Below are positions 33,833-46,309 of a stretch of DNA of 64,000 nt, piece by piece (the first letter of the stretch is position 1; each line of letters opens with the position of its first letter). The DNA comes from Tretioscincus oriximinensis (lineage: Eukaryota; Chordata; Lepidosauria; Squamata; Gymnophthalmidae). The DNA lies in assembly GCA_022410635.1 (NCBI GenBank), contig JAJVDF010000003.1:1-64000 (forward strand). Direction: 5' to 3'. The notes beneath the pieces were generated by a model, which was not told where the DNA came from, made no database searches, and was given only the letters and a program-made list of their open reading frames with translations. The position numbers and the translations under genes were made by a program.

Positions 33833-36800
33833 TATTTTAATGGGGTTTTTGGCCACTGCAAAAGCGGCACAGGCACTTAACAGCACATGAGGCTTGCAGT
33901 GTGAGATGATGTGTGTCTCTCTGTTGGTGGGGTCGGTTTATATGCATCTTTGTCCAATAATGTCCCTTTGAGATGGTGGACACTCATTTTGTGCACTCAC
34001 CTCACTTAGAAGGCCAATCATTGTGATGGTCTATATGTGTCTATGTGTGTGCTATACAATAATTTAAATTTGGTTTAGTGAAAAGGTGGAAACGTGTACT
34101 TAGGAATCGAGACGTCTGATTAGCAAGAAAATTGGAAAATATTCCTAGTCTCTGAATATTGTTCCAAGCCATTTATCTGGAAAAATAAGAAAATCATGTC
34201 ATTGAATGGAATACTCATTTGGAAAGACAACGTGATATTCATGGTCCCTTGGCTTATTCTGGGAGAAGGGGGACTTAATATATATAATTTCTATTGAATT
34301 GTATATATTTATTTTTAAATAAAAATGAAAAAATATATAGTGCCATTGCCATAAGAGTGTTTAGCTTGCCAACCAAGTGGAAAGTAAAATTTAAAGTTAG
34401 CGGCCACAGCTCCAAAGCTGAAAATTTGCACTTTGGAGGTAATTTTACACTATGGAACCATGCGTGTCCAGCCTTCCATATGTTTTAAAGGTCTTTGCTG
34501 CTCAGTATTTAGTCGGCACATATTTTCTTATTTAAACAGCCACCATTTTAAAGTCCAAAAGAAAAATCTCTTTGGAGGGCCAGAGAACTGCTTGTATGAA
34601 AACTGTAAATATTTCACTGGCTCTTGAAATACAACGTCTGCCTGAGAACAGTAGGCAGAATTGCAGAGAATTCTGGGGGTTGTAGTTAGGCAAGCGCAGC
34701 AGATCCTTCTGGGCCTCAAATTTCGAAGGCAGGTGAGATAAATGGGGACGCATGGCTAGCGCATTTGCTTTTTAAAGTGTCTTTAAGCAGGACAAACCAA
34801 CAGGTGGGGAAAGGGCCAGAGTCTGTTGAAGGATGAAATGGGCAACCTTGTCTTTATTTCCTGGCAACAAGCATAGTTCAGAGTATATTTTCTTCCAATA
34901 GTTATTGTATGTTAAAGCCCTTCTATGTTCCTTCCCATTGTAATCTCAAAGCAGTTTACAAAAAAATAAAAATCTGTAAGAAGGACAAAAACACTAATTG
35001 GCAAATAAATGGATAACCATACTAGATTCTCATGTGACTAGAGAGCATAAGTATAACTCCAGCCCGGTATATCAGGATTAAATTGCAGAGCTGAAACAAA
35101 TATTAGTTCACTTTTACTGTGAAGGGTAATATTTCTGCAAAGTAAAGATGGAAAAGTGCTGATTGATGAACAGACTTTTGTATTTCCATGATGCTCTTAG
35201 AAGCTTATGAGGTGGTCTCTTATTACAGTATTAACTGGCCTTGTCATCTTCTTTGGTATGGATACAATCCGCTGCAGGGAGTTCAAAATGATATGGCATT
35301 TATTAGGCGTACACTCAAGCCAAGCTTGCCTTTGTTGACAGCTGCTTTGCTAGCCTTTCATTCAGTGGATACTATTGCACTGGTGATGTTTCCCAAAATA
35401 ATCCTTTCTGTTACTGGTATGGAGGATTGAGATCATTTTACCATTGCAGTGTTGCTGAAGTATGAAACACCATGCGGTTGCTAAGCACTTGGTGAAATAC
35501 ACCATTTGCAACTGAATAATTTAGGAATATTGAAACTCATAGTTCTGGTTTGCTGTGGCTTTTGCTAAAGTATGTTATCATAATGTTAAAATTGTCCCTT
35601 CAGCTAATTATCTTTTCTCAGATTTTGAGAAGTTGGAAATGTGACCATATCATAGTGGGCATCCACATGGATGCATTTTGTAGTGCTACAACTATACAGT
35701 ACTGTGTAATATACTTATGGGATCATGGCTCACAAACTACAAGAAGGAATAGAATTATTTTGATCCCTGTAGGTTTTCCTATAATTCCCATGAAGCCCTG
35801 CTGTAAATTATGGTTTCTGATTAGCTGTTCTGCATCTCTTCTGTCATTGGCTTTAACTTCCCTTCTTGCTGTTTGAGCAATTTAGTTTCCTTTTAAAATC
35901 TCCCAGGTGCTGCAAGGCTACACATTGCTGAACATTGATCCTGCTGCAGTGAAAGGGTTTTCATGTTTACTGTTTACTGATCTGACAGGACTTTACACCT
36001 GCCATCAATNTATTATTATTTCTTTGTTGCCACCAATTTATTGTCACCATTCTTATTTGTATGTCTATTTATTATGATTGTTTACATGTTGGACAAGGGC
36101 TTTGCAACTATCTTCTCATACTCACTTCCATGAGCCAAGAATAAATATGTGAATTCTTGCACAATATGTTATTATCTGGACCACTCTGCTATCCACTAGC
36201 TCTGACCATTTGCTAAGGCAGTTTGGGGGACGTGACCTGATGTGTACTATATTATAAATACAGTATTAAATATTAAAATATTAATATTAAAAATGGTTTG
36301 ACAGTCTTACCAGCAAGTTCCATTACCAGCAAGTTCTATTGAAATAATGTTTTATTGAAAATAGCAATAAAGTAAGCAGATGTATGGCTAGAAAAACGAG
36401 ACTCATACGATTTCAGGGTCACAACTTCATTCATACTAGACTACCCTAAATGCTCAAACCTCCAGAACCACAAACATAACCAGTTTTTATTTAACCTTGT
36501 AGCTTCAGGCCTTCCATCTCACACTGTTCTCAATACAGCATGACACTGTGGAAAAAACCTTTCAAACAAATCCGCAATCATTCCTGTCAGCCACTCGTTT
36601 TATACTCGGTCCCGCCCTACTATAGTATGGCAAATGTTCCTTTTAAGGGGACCATGTCCTATTTTGGCTGAATTCATTTCGTGCAGGAAGGCAGAGAGCC
36701 TCAGTAGTTTTGTTTTAGTTCTAAAGTACCCTTTCTGAGGTGTGGTGGCTAGAACTGTAGACAGTATTTTATTTTACATTTCCTTCCTAATTATTTCTAG

Positions 36801-38189
36801 CATTGAATCCTATCAAATTATAGGGCTTCACAGGAGGGAAATATCTATTCCTTTAAAGAGATTCTGCATGCATGAAGTCATCTAGGGTTATACTGCTCTG
36901 ATTGGTATTTTAGAAGGGTATCAGGATCTTCCCTTTCATAAACTGATGCAGTCTAAGAAAGTCTCAGAGAAGACAGAGACTCAGGGCTGGATCTTGGGCA
37001 GTGGCTACAAGGGCTAAAGCCCAGGGCAGCAGGTTGGTGGCCATTTATTGGGGGCTGCAAATTGCCGGCCGTTTAAATTTAACTTTCTCCCAGTTGTGTC
37101 TACTGGGCATGTCCCAATAGCACCAGACATGTACTGCACATGTCCCGGATACCATCACGAGCCACCACCGCCATGCACCATTATATTGTTGCTTTGCATG
37201 CGCTGCCACCTGTCTGTCTGTGTGCTGCTTTGCCTGTCTGCCCCGGGCTGCTACCGCAGCCCCTGCATAGGCATCTGATCATAGGAGACAGAAATCTGCT
37301 TCTGGGAATGGCACCCAGAGTGACATCACTTCCTGCCCTGCCCTGGAAGTGACATCACGTCCTGCCCTGCCCCAGAAATAACATCATTTCCTGTACTGTC
37401 TGGAAGTATCCTTGTGTGTGTGTGTGTTCATGTGCAAAACCTTTTGCAGCCCAGGGGCATCATATACCCCAAATCTGGCCCTGCAGAGACTCCTAGTTCA
37501 CTTCTTGATCTGATAAGCAGTATCATACATAAATTTCAGATTTAATCCTAATAAGTAGCCTTTTTAATCTTCTGTGAATCTAAACGCAAAAGAGAAAAAG
37601 TCTCTAGCACTGTTTTGCATGTTTTGTTTAAGACTTGGTCTACCCACATAATTGCAAATTAACTCAGAAAAACATTTACCATGTACTATTTCACAACATA
37701 ACATAAAAGTAAACTTTTTTTAAAAAAATAACTTTTGGTTTTCTACTTTCAGTTTTTCGCAGATTGCAATGGGTTACAATAGTTGTGACATTTAAGGCCA
37801 GTATGTTTGGAGATCAACAGAATTCTATAATTTTCCACGTTCGGACATGAATGCAAATAGAGTATGACTGAGCGATGATTGATCTCTTTGAGAGACGATC
37901 AATTTGTGTACATATTGTGCTAAATCTGGATTTGTTTAACCCAGATTAGCTGTATCAGCATGAAACTTCATTAAGCAGATTGGGCAGACAAGCATTGTAG
38001 AACAGACTTGTTCTACAATGCAGCTATGATGTAACTTCAGATTCCCGCTCATTCAGATCCAGTCTCTGTGTGCTCTGGATGCTCCCCTGCTTATTCCAGA
38101 ACAGACAGCATTGGGATAGATGTAGCATTGATTTATGTGGAGTACTACTAGATGTCNTTTAGTGCAGATCTTATCCAGTTTACTAGTTA

Positions 38190-38645
38190 TGCAATATTTC
38201 AGTCTGCAAAATCTAGGTCACTTCATCCTTGAAAGATGGCTTTTAAGAGATAATCTGCTTAAAGTATATAAAATCATGCATAGGATGGATAAGGTGAATA
38301 GAGAAAAAAATTTTCTATCACACAACACGAAGACTAGAGGGCATTTCTTGAAGCTGATGAACAGAAGAGTTAGGACAGATAAAAGTATTTTTTTCACCCA
38401 AAGGATCATTAGTCTATGGAATTAACTTCCAGAAGAAATGGTGCTAGCTTGCAGCCTGGATACCTTCAAGATAGGATTAAATGAATTCATGGAGGCCAAA
38501 TGTATAAATAGCTATTAGGATGGAAAAACAGGCAGTATTCCTGAAATACCATTTGCAGGGAGCCGAGATCAGGTTACGGTTTTGCTTTCTTCTGCTTGAG
38601 ACTTCCCCAGTACGTTTGGTGGGCCTCTTATGTTCTTAAGTTCTT
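38190..38645 (+). mobile_element. CR1 LINE 3' end next to an ANK2 exon
   Basis: Landmarks: ataaaatcatgcataggatg, gataaggtgaatagagaaaa, tggaattaacttccagaaga and ctcttatgttcttaagttct. It ends about 45 bp before the exon at 38691. Confidence 0.88.
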
Positions 38646-38690
38646 ATGCATATAAAGCTTCATACGGGTTCTTTTCTTTCCATTCTACAG

Positions 38691-38876
38691 GATGGTTTCA
38701 CGCCCTTAGCAGTTGCATTGCAACAAGGGCACAACCAAGCAGTGGCCATTCTCCTGGAGAATGACACCAAGGGAAAAGTGCGTTTGCCTGCATTGCATAT
38801 TGCTGCAAGGAAAGATGACACCAAATCAGCAGCTCTCCTGCTCCAAAATGATCACAATGCTGATGTTCAATCCAAG
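38691..38876 (+). CDS. ANK2: ANK2 coding exon, ankyrin repeats 5 and 6
   Basis: This 186-nt exon encodes 62 residues. The first 30 or so ([20 protein letters not shown] through NDTKGKV) form repeat 5. The rest ([18 protein letters not shown] to NADVQSK) form the shorter repeat 6. The two-repeat exon is the usual arrangement in ankyrin genes. The acceptor is ctttccattctacag and the donor is gtaaac, phase 0. [16 protein letters not shown] is ANK2-like; ANK3 has a different helix here. A CR1 LINE 3' end finishes only about 45 bp upstream of the exon, so the branch point and polypyrimidine tract sit immediately next to transposon DNA. Confidence 0.97.
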
Positions 38877-39792
38877 GTAAACATACCCTTCCATCCTCCT
38901 CCGCCTTTCTCCCAATTTTCTTATTTGCAGAATTGGAGTGATACCCAAGTTGGCATCCTTCAGGAAATGTTAACCACCACTGTATATAATAAACTCAACT
39001 TTACTTTTGAGCAAGAACAGTTAGACAGAGGCAGCCACATACGTTTAATGCATCTTAAGCTACAGAAGTTTAAAACAACCTTTTAATCAAACTTTAGTCC
39101 TGAAGGAATAAACCAAGAAAAACCTGTTCCCCCCCTTCCCCTGATTTACTCCAGCTCTTCAGGACTGAAGGATTAAAAGTATGTCTCTGACACCAGTCTT
39201 TGATTCCTGGCTTGTCTCTTTTATGTAAAAAACATTTCATGCATTCAATCAGAAAAGAATAATATCCTCTCCATTTTTTAAAAGATGCTTCTAATATTGT
39301 TCCTCTGATAGTTATAGATGCTAAAACCAGTATCTAAACTATAAACAAAACTTCATTGTTACTTCATGAACTACAAGAGAAAACAGTATGAGAAAATATT
39401 TGTTTTAGAATTCCAAATCCTATGTTATGAATAGAAAGTAGCTAAACCTTTCTAAACATTTATTTGTTTTTTCATTGTATTTATTGTATTTAGATACAAT
39501 GGTATAAATTGTGCTTCTCCCCCCCCCCCCCCCTGTTGCTTGTGGGGATGCAGTATGTATATATATTGCAATTTTTAACACAACACAAGTTTTTAATCTT
39601 GGAAATAGCATTAGAAAATAAAAATGAAACAACACTGTTGTTAAGAATGATACTGGTTTGCAGCCTATGAGAATGTTGTATTTCGAGGGCATCCATTAAA
39701 ATTTAAAACGTACTCATATTTACTAAGCTTTTCTGTCTGTCTGCCAAATCTGTAATATCTTTCCTCTTTTTTTCCAAAACACGCTGCATCAG
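38877..39792 (+). other. ANK2: ANK2 intron before the microexon, 916 bp
   Basis: Donor gtaaac, acceptor gcatcag. There is a poly-C run near 39521-39533. No transposon is recognised. The pyrimidine-rich stretch just upstream of the microexon is the likely splicing control region (inference). Confidence 0.9.
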
Positions 39793-39816
39793 ATGATGGT
39801 GAATAGGACAACTGAG
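39793..39816 (+). CDS. ANK2: ANK2 24-nt cassette microexon (MMVNRTTE)
   Basis: These 24 nt read ATG ATG GTG AAT AGG ACA ACT GAG, giving MMVNRTTE, between an acceptor ending gctgcatcag and a donor gtactc. The exon is phase 0 and preserves frame whether included or skipped. The octapeptide is known from ankyrin-B, where it sits between repeats 6 and 7 and is absent from ANK1 and ANK3, so it supports the paralogue call. A tract of T and C (tctttcctctttttttcc) lies 20-30 bp upstream, as expected for a regulated microexon. It would add a short loop to the repeat solenoid. Whether it is spliced in this species cannot be told from DNA. Confidence 0.93.
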
Positions 39817-41798
39817 GTACTCAAAGCAAAGTTTTGTTCATCTCATCCCTACCGATACTTTCCCCCCATTCAATCCCCATTTGTGTATAGTTCAAACTAT
39901 ATCTTACTTTTGCACGTGATAATAGTAATATTGATTTTTCTCCTTTTTATGTTATTTTCCCCCATTTTTCTGAATTTATAAACTGATTGAAAATGGAAAC
40001 AAGCCTACAAGCAATGCCCTTTTGTGTCTGAGTAATGTCAGATGATTGAGAAAGGAGAGTTGTTTTTTTCTGCAGTGAATCTTATTTTGAGTTGGATTCT
40101 TCAATAGGACTATGTAGAATCCAGAATATGGCTCAGTGCTAGGCTGACCAGGTGACCCCTTTGGTGTATACCCTGCCCTTCTAGGATTTCCCCCTTTTTT
40201 GCTAAGGATTTTTTNAAAAAAAGAAAATTCACTGCACCACCACTAGGGGGCTCTGACAACAGGAGCCTGCTCCTAAAGGCACGCTCCCCTCAGTAAAAAA
40301 AAAAATCAAAATTCAAAATTCTTGCACACTTTGGAAATTTCTCACACTTCAAATTTTTTCACGCGCTTCAAAAAATTACCAAGGGCTTCGCAGACTTCTT
40401 GGGCAGGAATTTCGGAGGGGTATGCATGTGGTGGGTGATTTGCATATTAAATTCAGTTAATTGCCCCAGTTTGGGTCTCAAAAAATCTGGTGAGTCAACT
40501 TAGTACAGAAACAACCTCTGATTATAAGACTCACAGGATGAATCAAAATGTAGATTGCAGTGGCCAAATGGTGACTTTTTATAGGAGTCACTTGATCCCT
40601 ATTGATCTCTCCGGAATGTTTCAGAAGATATTTTCAACAGAATGTTCCGGGCCTTAGACTTTTGGGAAGTTCTTTTTAGTGGTTCACATTGGTGTGAAAC
40701 CAAAATGGATCTTTTGCTAAACTGAAAAATAGAGTGCTGTACTGCATTCCTTTGCATACAGTCTCATATCTTATGGTGCAAATATTATGCTCCACTATCT
40801 ATTCTAAAATGCTTGGTGAAACTGTTTTTGGGTAAACATTGTTCTTGCAATATCAATATGCATTTTGACCACAAGATCTACCCTTATATAGTGATCCTTA
40901 ATCATACAATCCATGAAAAACCTGGAAATGTTTTATATGGTCATTTAAGAAATATTTCAAAATCTGACTGCTTTTGCATAAGCAGAAAAAAAGAAAGAAG
41001 AATGTCTGAAAGTGTCTTACAGGTGATAGCATATAGATTGTCATTAAAAAAAACCAGGCCATGAGAGCTGCAACCTCAATGGGTATGGGGAAAAGGAAAT
41101 TTCAGTAGGTGTTGTGGACATTGTAAGTAGCACCTGATAAAAATTTCCTCTTTTTCTCTTCAACTCTGGTGTCCTAGTTTTTTGTGGACCTTATCCCACC
41201 ACCATCCATCTTTTCTAACCTAGATTGTTCATGAAAGGGACAGAGTGGTGTGCGAATCACCCCTTTGTGAACAATCCCTGAACTATCTTTAAACCACTTC
41301 AGAAGTGAGATTTCTTTGGTATCTGTGTATCAGGTTGGTGGGCCTCAAGTGCTTTGGAATACCTGGAATTCCAGATGTACTAGCAAGTCTGAGTCCTTAT
41401 TCTAACAGTGTACTAGGTAGGACCTAGTAGCAGAAAAGTGAAACNTATTTACTGTTTAGTGGACCTTCANTTTCAAAGGCTGAAAATTGTCTTCTGGGAA
41501 ATCTCAGAAGTTTTATTCCCTTTTGGGATTAAGGGATTTTTATTTCCATATGGAATCCAAGGGAAACAGGTTGCACACAGTTTCATCAAATGTGAACTTG
41601 AACTTCTCTAGAATGATAAACTCAATGACAATTATTTGCATCACTGCGGAAAAAAATTGACTTTGGTTTTGTGTTACAATTGCATGTTGTCATGGGAGAA
41701 AAAGTATTATTTTAGTATAATCTGTCACCATCTTTAATGCTTAAAGATTTTTTCACTTCTAAAAAAGGTCCTTTTTTGATATTGTTTCCTCTTTTTAG
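39817..41798 (+). other. ANK2: ANK2 intron after the microexon, 1982 bp
   Basis: Donor gtactc, acceptor ttttag. It contains a TA-flanked element from 40142 to about 40496. The rest is unrecognised, including an 83-codon frame at 40813-41064 with no family resemblance. Confidence 0.9.
40142..40496. mobile_element. TA-flanked DNA element related to the palindromic MITE
   Basis: Left end GGCTGACCAGGTGACCCCTT follows a TA. The probable right end, ctggtgagtcaac followed by TTA, is an imperfect inverse. The middle holds the repeat shared with 4555-4760. It may be a less reduced relative of the three palindromic copies. The right boundary is uncertain. Confidence 0.55.
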
Positions 41799-41897
41799 AG
41801 CGGTTTCACACCATTGCACATAGCAGCCCATTATGGAAATGTTAATGTTGCAACACTTCTTCTGAATCGGGGAGCAGTTGTGGATTTCACAGCAAGG
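41799..41897 (+). CDS. ANK2: ANK2 coding exon, ankyrin repeat 7
   Basis: This 99-nt exon encodes 33 residues beginning [18 protein letters not shown] and ending VVDFTAR. The acceptor is gtttcctctttttag and the donor is gtatgg, phase 0. [11 protein letters not shown] is a near-ideal helix-1 motif, and [10 protein letters not shown] forms helix 2 with the turn. Relative to the mammalian protein as I recall it, one alanine is valine (GAVVDF instead of GAAVDF), a conservative change. It joins in frame to either the microexon or the repeat 5-6 exon. A 14.5-kb intron follows, the second largest complete intron in the window. Confidence 0.97.
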
Positions 41898-42289
41898 GTA
41901 TGGATAGTTTCTTTTTAAATTATAGTATGAATAAGTAATAATCAACTTTCTTCACACACTCAAGTTAAAAAAAGAGAAGAACGATTAGAAATTACTATTT
42001 GCAGAAATTGTTCTTGGAACCTGCATAACATTAGTGGATACTTAAATTAGTACTGATATTTTAGGTGAGAAGTACATCTTTTTTTCATAATTAAGAAGTA
42101 GCAAATCACTGCATTAACCATTTGTGGGAGGTACATGAATATTTCATTTGCAGCCATGTAACATAAATCATAAAATTTCCTGCTGCCCTTTCTTGAAATG
42201 GGCTGCAAGATCCCCACTGCTACTGGCTTTGTTCTTGTTTTTTGCTTAATGGAGTGTCACATACTTCGCATTAATATATGCATTACTTT

Positions 42290-43640
42290 TATTTTATTTA
42301 TTTATTTATTTATTTAAATATTTTTACCCCGCCCTTCCCCCCGAAGGTGTCCAGGGCGGCTTACAAAAGTTAAAAATTCAGGTCGTCATGACCTTCACAA
42401 CATTAAAACCATAAAAGAAACACAAGAATTTAAAATGTCGTCCTCTGATGGGGGAGCTAACCCGAAAAGGCCCGGGTGAAGAGACAGGTCTTTACCAGGC
42501 GCCGAAAAGATTGTAAAGATGGCGCCAGGCGTGCTTCCGGGGGGAGGCCATTCCATAGTATCGGGGNCACCACCGAGAAAGCTCTTCCCCGCGCCCCCGC
42601 CCCCCTTATCCTAGAGCAGGAGGGGACGACTAGAAGGCCCTCTCCTTCTGATCGCAGAGACCGGGCGGGACTATATGGGAAAAGGCGTTCCCTCAAGTAT
42701 TCAGGACCCAAACCGTTTAGGGCTTTATACGTTAGTATAAGCACCTTGAATTGGGCTCGGTAGTGAATAGGTAGCCAATGCAGTTCCTTGAGGACCGGCG
42801 TGATGGACGTCCGGCCAGACACACCCGACAGCAGACGAGCTGCTGCATTCTGCACTAGCTCCAGCCTCTGAACCGTCTTCAAGGGAAGCCCCACGTAGAG
42901 TGCATTGCAGTAGTCTAATCTGGAGGTTACCAGAGCATGAAGAACCGTGGCCAAAGACCCCCCTGTCCAGGAACGGCCGCAACTGGCGGACCAGTCGTAA
43001 GTAGGAAAATGCCGTTCTAGCTGTCGCTGCCACTTGACCTTCCAGTGACAGTGACGAGTCAAGAAGGACACCCAGATCACACATCTGTTCCTTCTGGAGC
43101 AAACATGCTCCGTCAAGAACAGGGAGTCTATCAAGTTTCTGGACACGGGATCCCTTAACCAATAGCACTTCCGTCTTGTCAGGGTTCAGCCTCAGTTTGT
43201 TAGATCCCATCCAGCCCTTGACCGCCTCCAGGCAGCGGTCCAGCACCGCCACCGCCTCACCTGATTCCGATGGCATGGCNAGATAGAGCTGGGTGTCATC
43301 AGCATATTGATGGCACCCTACTCCAANCCGCCTGATGACCTCNCCCAGCGGCTTCATGTAGATGTTAAAGAGCATGGGAGACAGGATCGAACCCTGAGGC
43401 ACTCCACACGAGAGCACCCAGGGTGTTGATACGCAGTCCCCCATTGCTATCTTCTGGAGTCGTCCCCGGAGGTAGGAAGAGAACCACTGCAGGACAGTAC
43501 CTCCCAGTCCCAGCCCCCGAAGACGCTCCAGAAGGATACCATGGTCGATGGTATCAAAAGCCGCTGAGAGATCCAGGAGTATCAACAGGGACCCAGTGCC
43601 CCTGTCTCTCTCCTGGAGTAGGTCATCCATCAGGGCGACA
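42290..43640 (-). mobile_element. CR1-L3-like LINE fragment with RT catalytic motif
   Basis: On the - strand the frame 43630-42725 runs 301 codons with a few ambiguous codons. It shows SLLILLDLSAAFDTIDHG, GVPQGSILSPMLFNIYMKPL and the catalytic HQYADDTQLY, then the thumb. A second frame (43146-42457) covers VLKELHWLPIHYRAQFKVLI to the end of the ORF. The 3' end has the standard tail cgccctggacaccttcgggg and an (AAATA)n-type run at 42290-42320. It is 5'-truncated at about 43640 and frameshifted near 43.0 kb, so inactive. Confidence 0.92.
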
Positions 43641-45116
43641 TTAACTGCATAGATCTATAGGTTGATAGGTTTTGACAATATTAGATTTGTGCCCATCTGG
43701 AGCTGTGTGTAGCCCTAGTCACACACATGCTTTTAAACCATTTTTCTGAATACCTGAACTAAACTGGGGGGGGGGGGGCTTCTCCAGTTCAGTCCTGCTC
43801 TTCATTATCAAACACAGTAAAACACATATAGATCAGGCATTCTTACATCATGGATCAATTAAAATTTGATATATTAAGAGAATGAAGTTAAATATGGTTA
43901 GGGAAAACCAGGATGCCATCACAAGAGCTGGTTAAAAACAAATAAAAGGCACTATTAAGTATGGATAAATATCTTGCCCATAAAAATAAATTGTATAGAG
44001 CTATTAGGATGTTGCTAAACATTTTTAGTTAATGGTGCCTAAGCGGAGAGGGGGAGGGGAAAAGGGGGAGGAAGGGGGTTGGGATCAGGAGGAATTATTG
44101 TAATTTGTAACTAATATTTTGTAAGGATTATTTTGGTTTGTCTGGATATTGTGAGTTAAATAAAGCAAAAAAAAAAAACCAAACAAACATGGGCCCATGC
44201 ATATGTGTGTGAATATGGTGCCCCATATACCTAACAAATCCTGCCATTGGGAATTGCAAAGCCTTTGGGAATTGCAGTTTATCCAAACCCTTCTGAGAAG
44301 CACTGTGCTTAATAGCTTGGAACTATCTGCCATGCAGAACAAACTAAGTCTGTTGTCACACACATGCTATTCAGCAGTCTTTAGTCCTAAAAAGCAAAAC
44401 AGAAAAAACAGTTTTCTGCTGCTTGAACAGGTTTTTCTAATTTTCAGTCCTATTGTTTAGCACTGTATGCTGTAAACAGCCTCGACATCCATGCTTAAGG
44501 TGGTGTGTGACAGTTTTAGGTCCACTCTTTACTGGGTTGACAGAGGCTTTATGGTAATTCCATCTGCTGTTCCCAGATGTTGTTATTATTCTTAATCGCT
44601 GACACCAATTCATCTCTATTATTCTTGTTTGTATGCCAGACTTATTAATATGGTTCCTCTGCTGATTTTAGAACAATCTTTCCCTTATCCTTGCTTTCTC
44701 TTTAGCCAAGGATAATAATAAATTGGTTGTGTGTGTAAACTTGTGTGCTGTATTCCAGGATAGTCCATAAAACAAGCCTCCTAGACTACTCTCCCATCCA
44801 CTGGATCTGATTTCCTGCTAAGAACATTTATGATAAATGACCAGAAACACACTTTATTAGAAAAATAAAACACAACTTTATTGTCAGGATAGATTTTTAG
44901 CACTTTTCAAGTCCAACCATTGTTGTATTTAACACAGTAACCAAGTAACCAATTGGTGGTTGTAAGGAGACAAGATTCACAGGGTTTTAGGGTCCACAAT
45001 CAGGCTTTCTTCATTCCCTCAGAACAAACATACACACCCATATCATATGCACAAATCTCGTTCATCCCANCCCAGACCAGCCTTTATTCAGTCATATAAA
45101 TGTGCATGTTCTAGTT

Positions 45117-45378
45117 TATTTATTTATTATTTATTTATTTGTACTTAAATCCAACCCTATGCCCAAAGGTCTCAGGGCGGCCAACCAAAGGGTGGTNCAC
45201 ATAGCTTTTGTTGCTTTCTCCGCAACAGACACCCTGTGAAGTACATGAGGCTGAGAGAGTTCTAAAGACCTGTGACTGGCCCAGGGTCACCCAGATGGCT
45301 TTCATGGAGGAGTGGGGAATTGAAGCAAGAAACTACCAGATAAGAGTCCAACACTCTAACCACTACACCAAATTGGCT
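45117..45378 (-). mobile_element. tRNA-derived SINE with L3-type tail, 8-bp target duplication
   Basis: Flanked by TTCTAGTT at 45109-45116 and 45379-45386. On the - strand it has an A-box-like tgtagtggttagagtg head, the conserved tgggtgaccctgggccagtc body and an L3-like tail cgccctgagacctttgggca. The second copy is at 57741-58002. Confidence 0.87.
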
Positions 45379-46049
45379 TTCTAGTTCACAGACTCTTCCA
45401 TACACTGCTCACTAGAGTGCATTCATTCAAGCAATCCCCTTTCGTTCCTGTTATCCACATCTTTTTATACTTGGCCACACTGTAGAAAGGAGAATATTCC
45501 ATTTAAAGGGGCCGTATTCTATTTTAACTGAACCCATTTACAGTGCATAATACATTAGTTCAAGCAGATTCTGCATTTTGACAACCTCTCCCAAGTCTTC
45601 TTGTCTTTAGTAGTAATTTTTTTAAAAAGAATGGTTTTGTTATACCTTTTAATTAACTGTGTTACAAAAATGTCTGCCCTATTAAGGTTCAATACACTTA
45701 AACCTATGAGACAAACTTTCAGTTGTAATTGTTTGCTGCAAGTGTTTTTTAAACTGTGTTTTTGTGTGTTCAGTTTGTAGAATTGGTAAAGGAAGGGGAA
45801 GATAACTTTTCACAAATTTACTTCCAAGGTAATTCAAATTAGGCCTTTGGTGCAGAAATGAGGATAACTGGATTCAAGCCACAAGTTTATACATGTATAC
45901 TAATAAATAATGGCCATTGTACTTAGTTGTGCTTATTCTTTAATGAATATGCATGAATTTGCTTCTGAACACATACGGTACCATAATTACCAACTATGGT
46001 CCCTCGGGGTAGTCCCTATACTTTTTAATATTTATATGAAGTTGTTGGG

Positions 46050-46277
46050 CAAAGTCATCAGAAGAAATGGGGTATGTTTAAGAGAAGGGTCGCCTCTGGT
46101 GTCTCCCATACTCTGGAATAGCCTCCGTCTAGAGGCTCTGTAAAGCACTGTATTGTTTTCAGCANCTGTAAAAACATGCAATATCCCTTCACCCAGGTGT
46201 TCTACTCTTAAACAGCTCTCTCTATGCATTCTGTTTTTCTAGGGAGAGAGGGAGGGTATGGATCTTTTTAAACATTA
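46050..46277 (+). mobile_element. LINE 3' end fragment, interrupted
   Basis: Shares ggagggtatggatcttttta with 32320-32339 and stops at the (ATT)n/(ATC)n run of the next element, which appears to have inserted into it. Preceded by a cctctggtgtctcccatact block. Confidence 0.6.
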
Positions 46278-46309
46278 TTATTATTATCATCATCATCATC
46301 ATCACTAAT
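46278..46309 (+). repeat. (ATT)n(ATC)n microsatellite at a LINE tail
   Basis: attattattattatcatcatcatcatcatc forms the 3' tail of the R4/Dong-like LINE. Confidence 0.85.

Larger units (their letters stand above)
31642..38690 (+). other. ANK2: ANK2 intron, 7049 bp
   Basis: Donor gtacag, acceptor tctacag. It contains a LINE 3' end split by a palindromic MITE, a second palindromic MITE at 33.7 kb, and a CR1 3' end just before the next exon. 34.5-38.1 kb has no confident coding or RNA feature. 36.3-36.7 kb resembles part of the 44.8-45.5 kb region. Confidence 0.92.

Noticed and set aside
38646..39086. 146-codon frame around the repeat 5-6 exon
   Set aside because: Only 38691-38876 is exon; the rest is intron read-through past a good donor site.
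42457..43630. Longest frames of the window (301 and 229 codons, - strand) as host genes
   Set aside because: They carry LINE reverse transcriptase motifs (GVPQGSILSPMLFNI, YADD) and the L3 3' tail.
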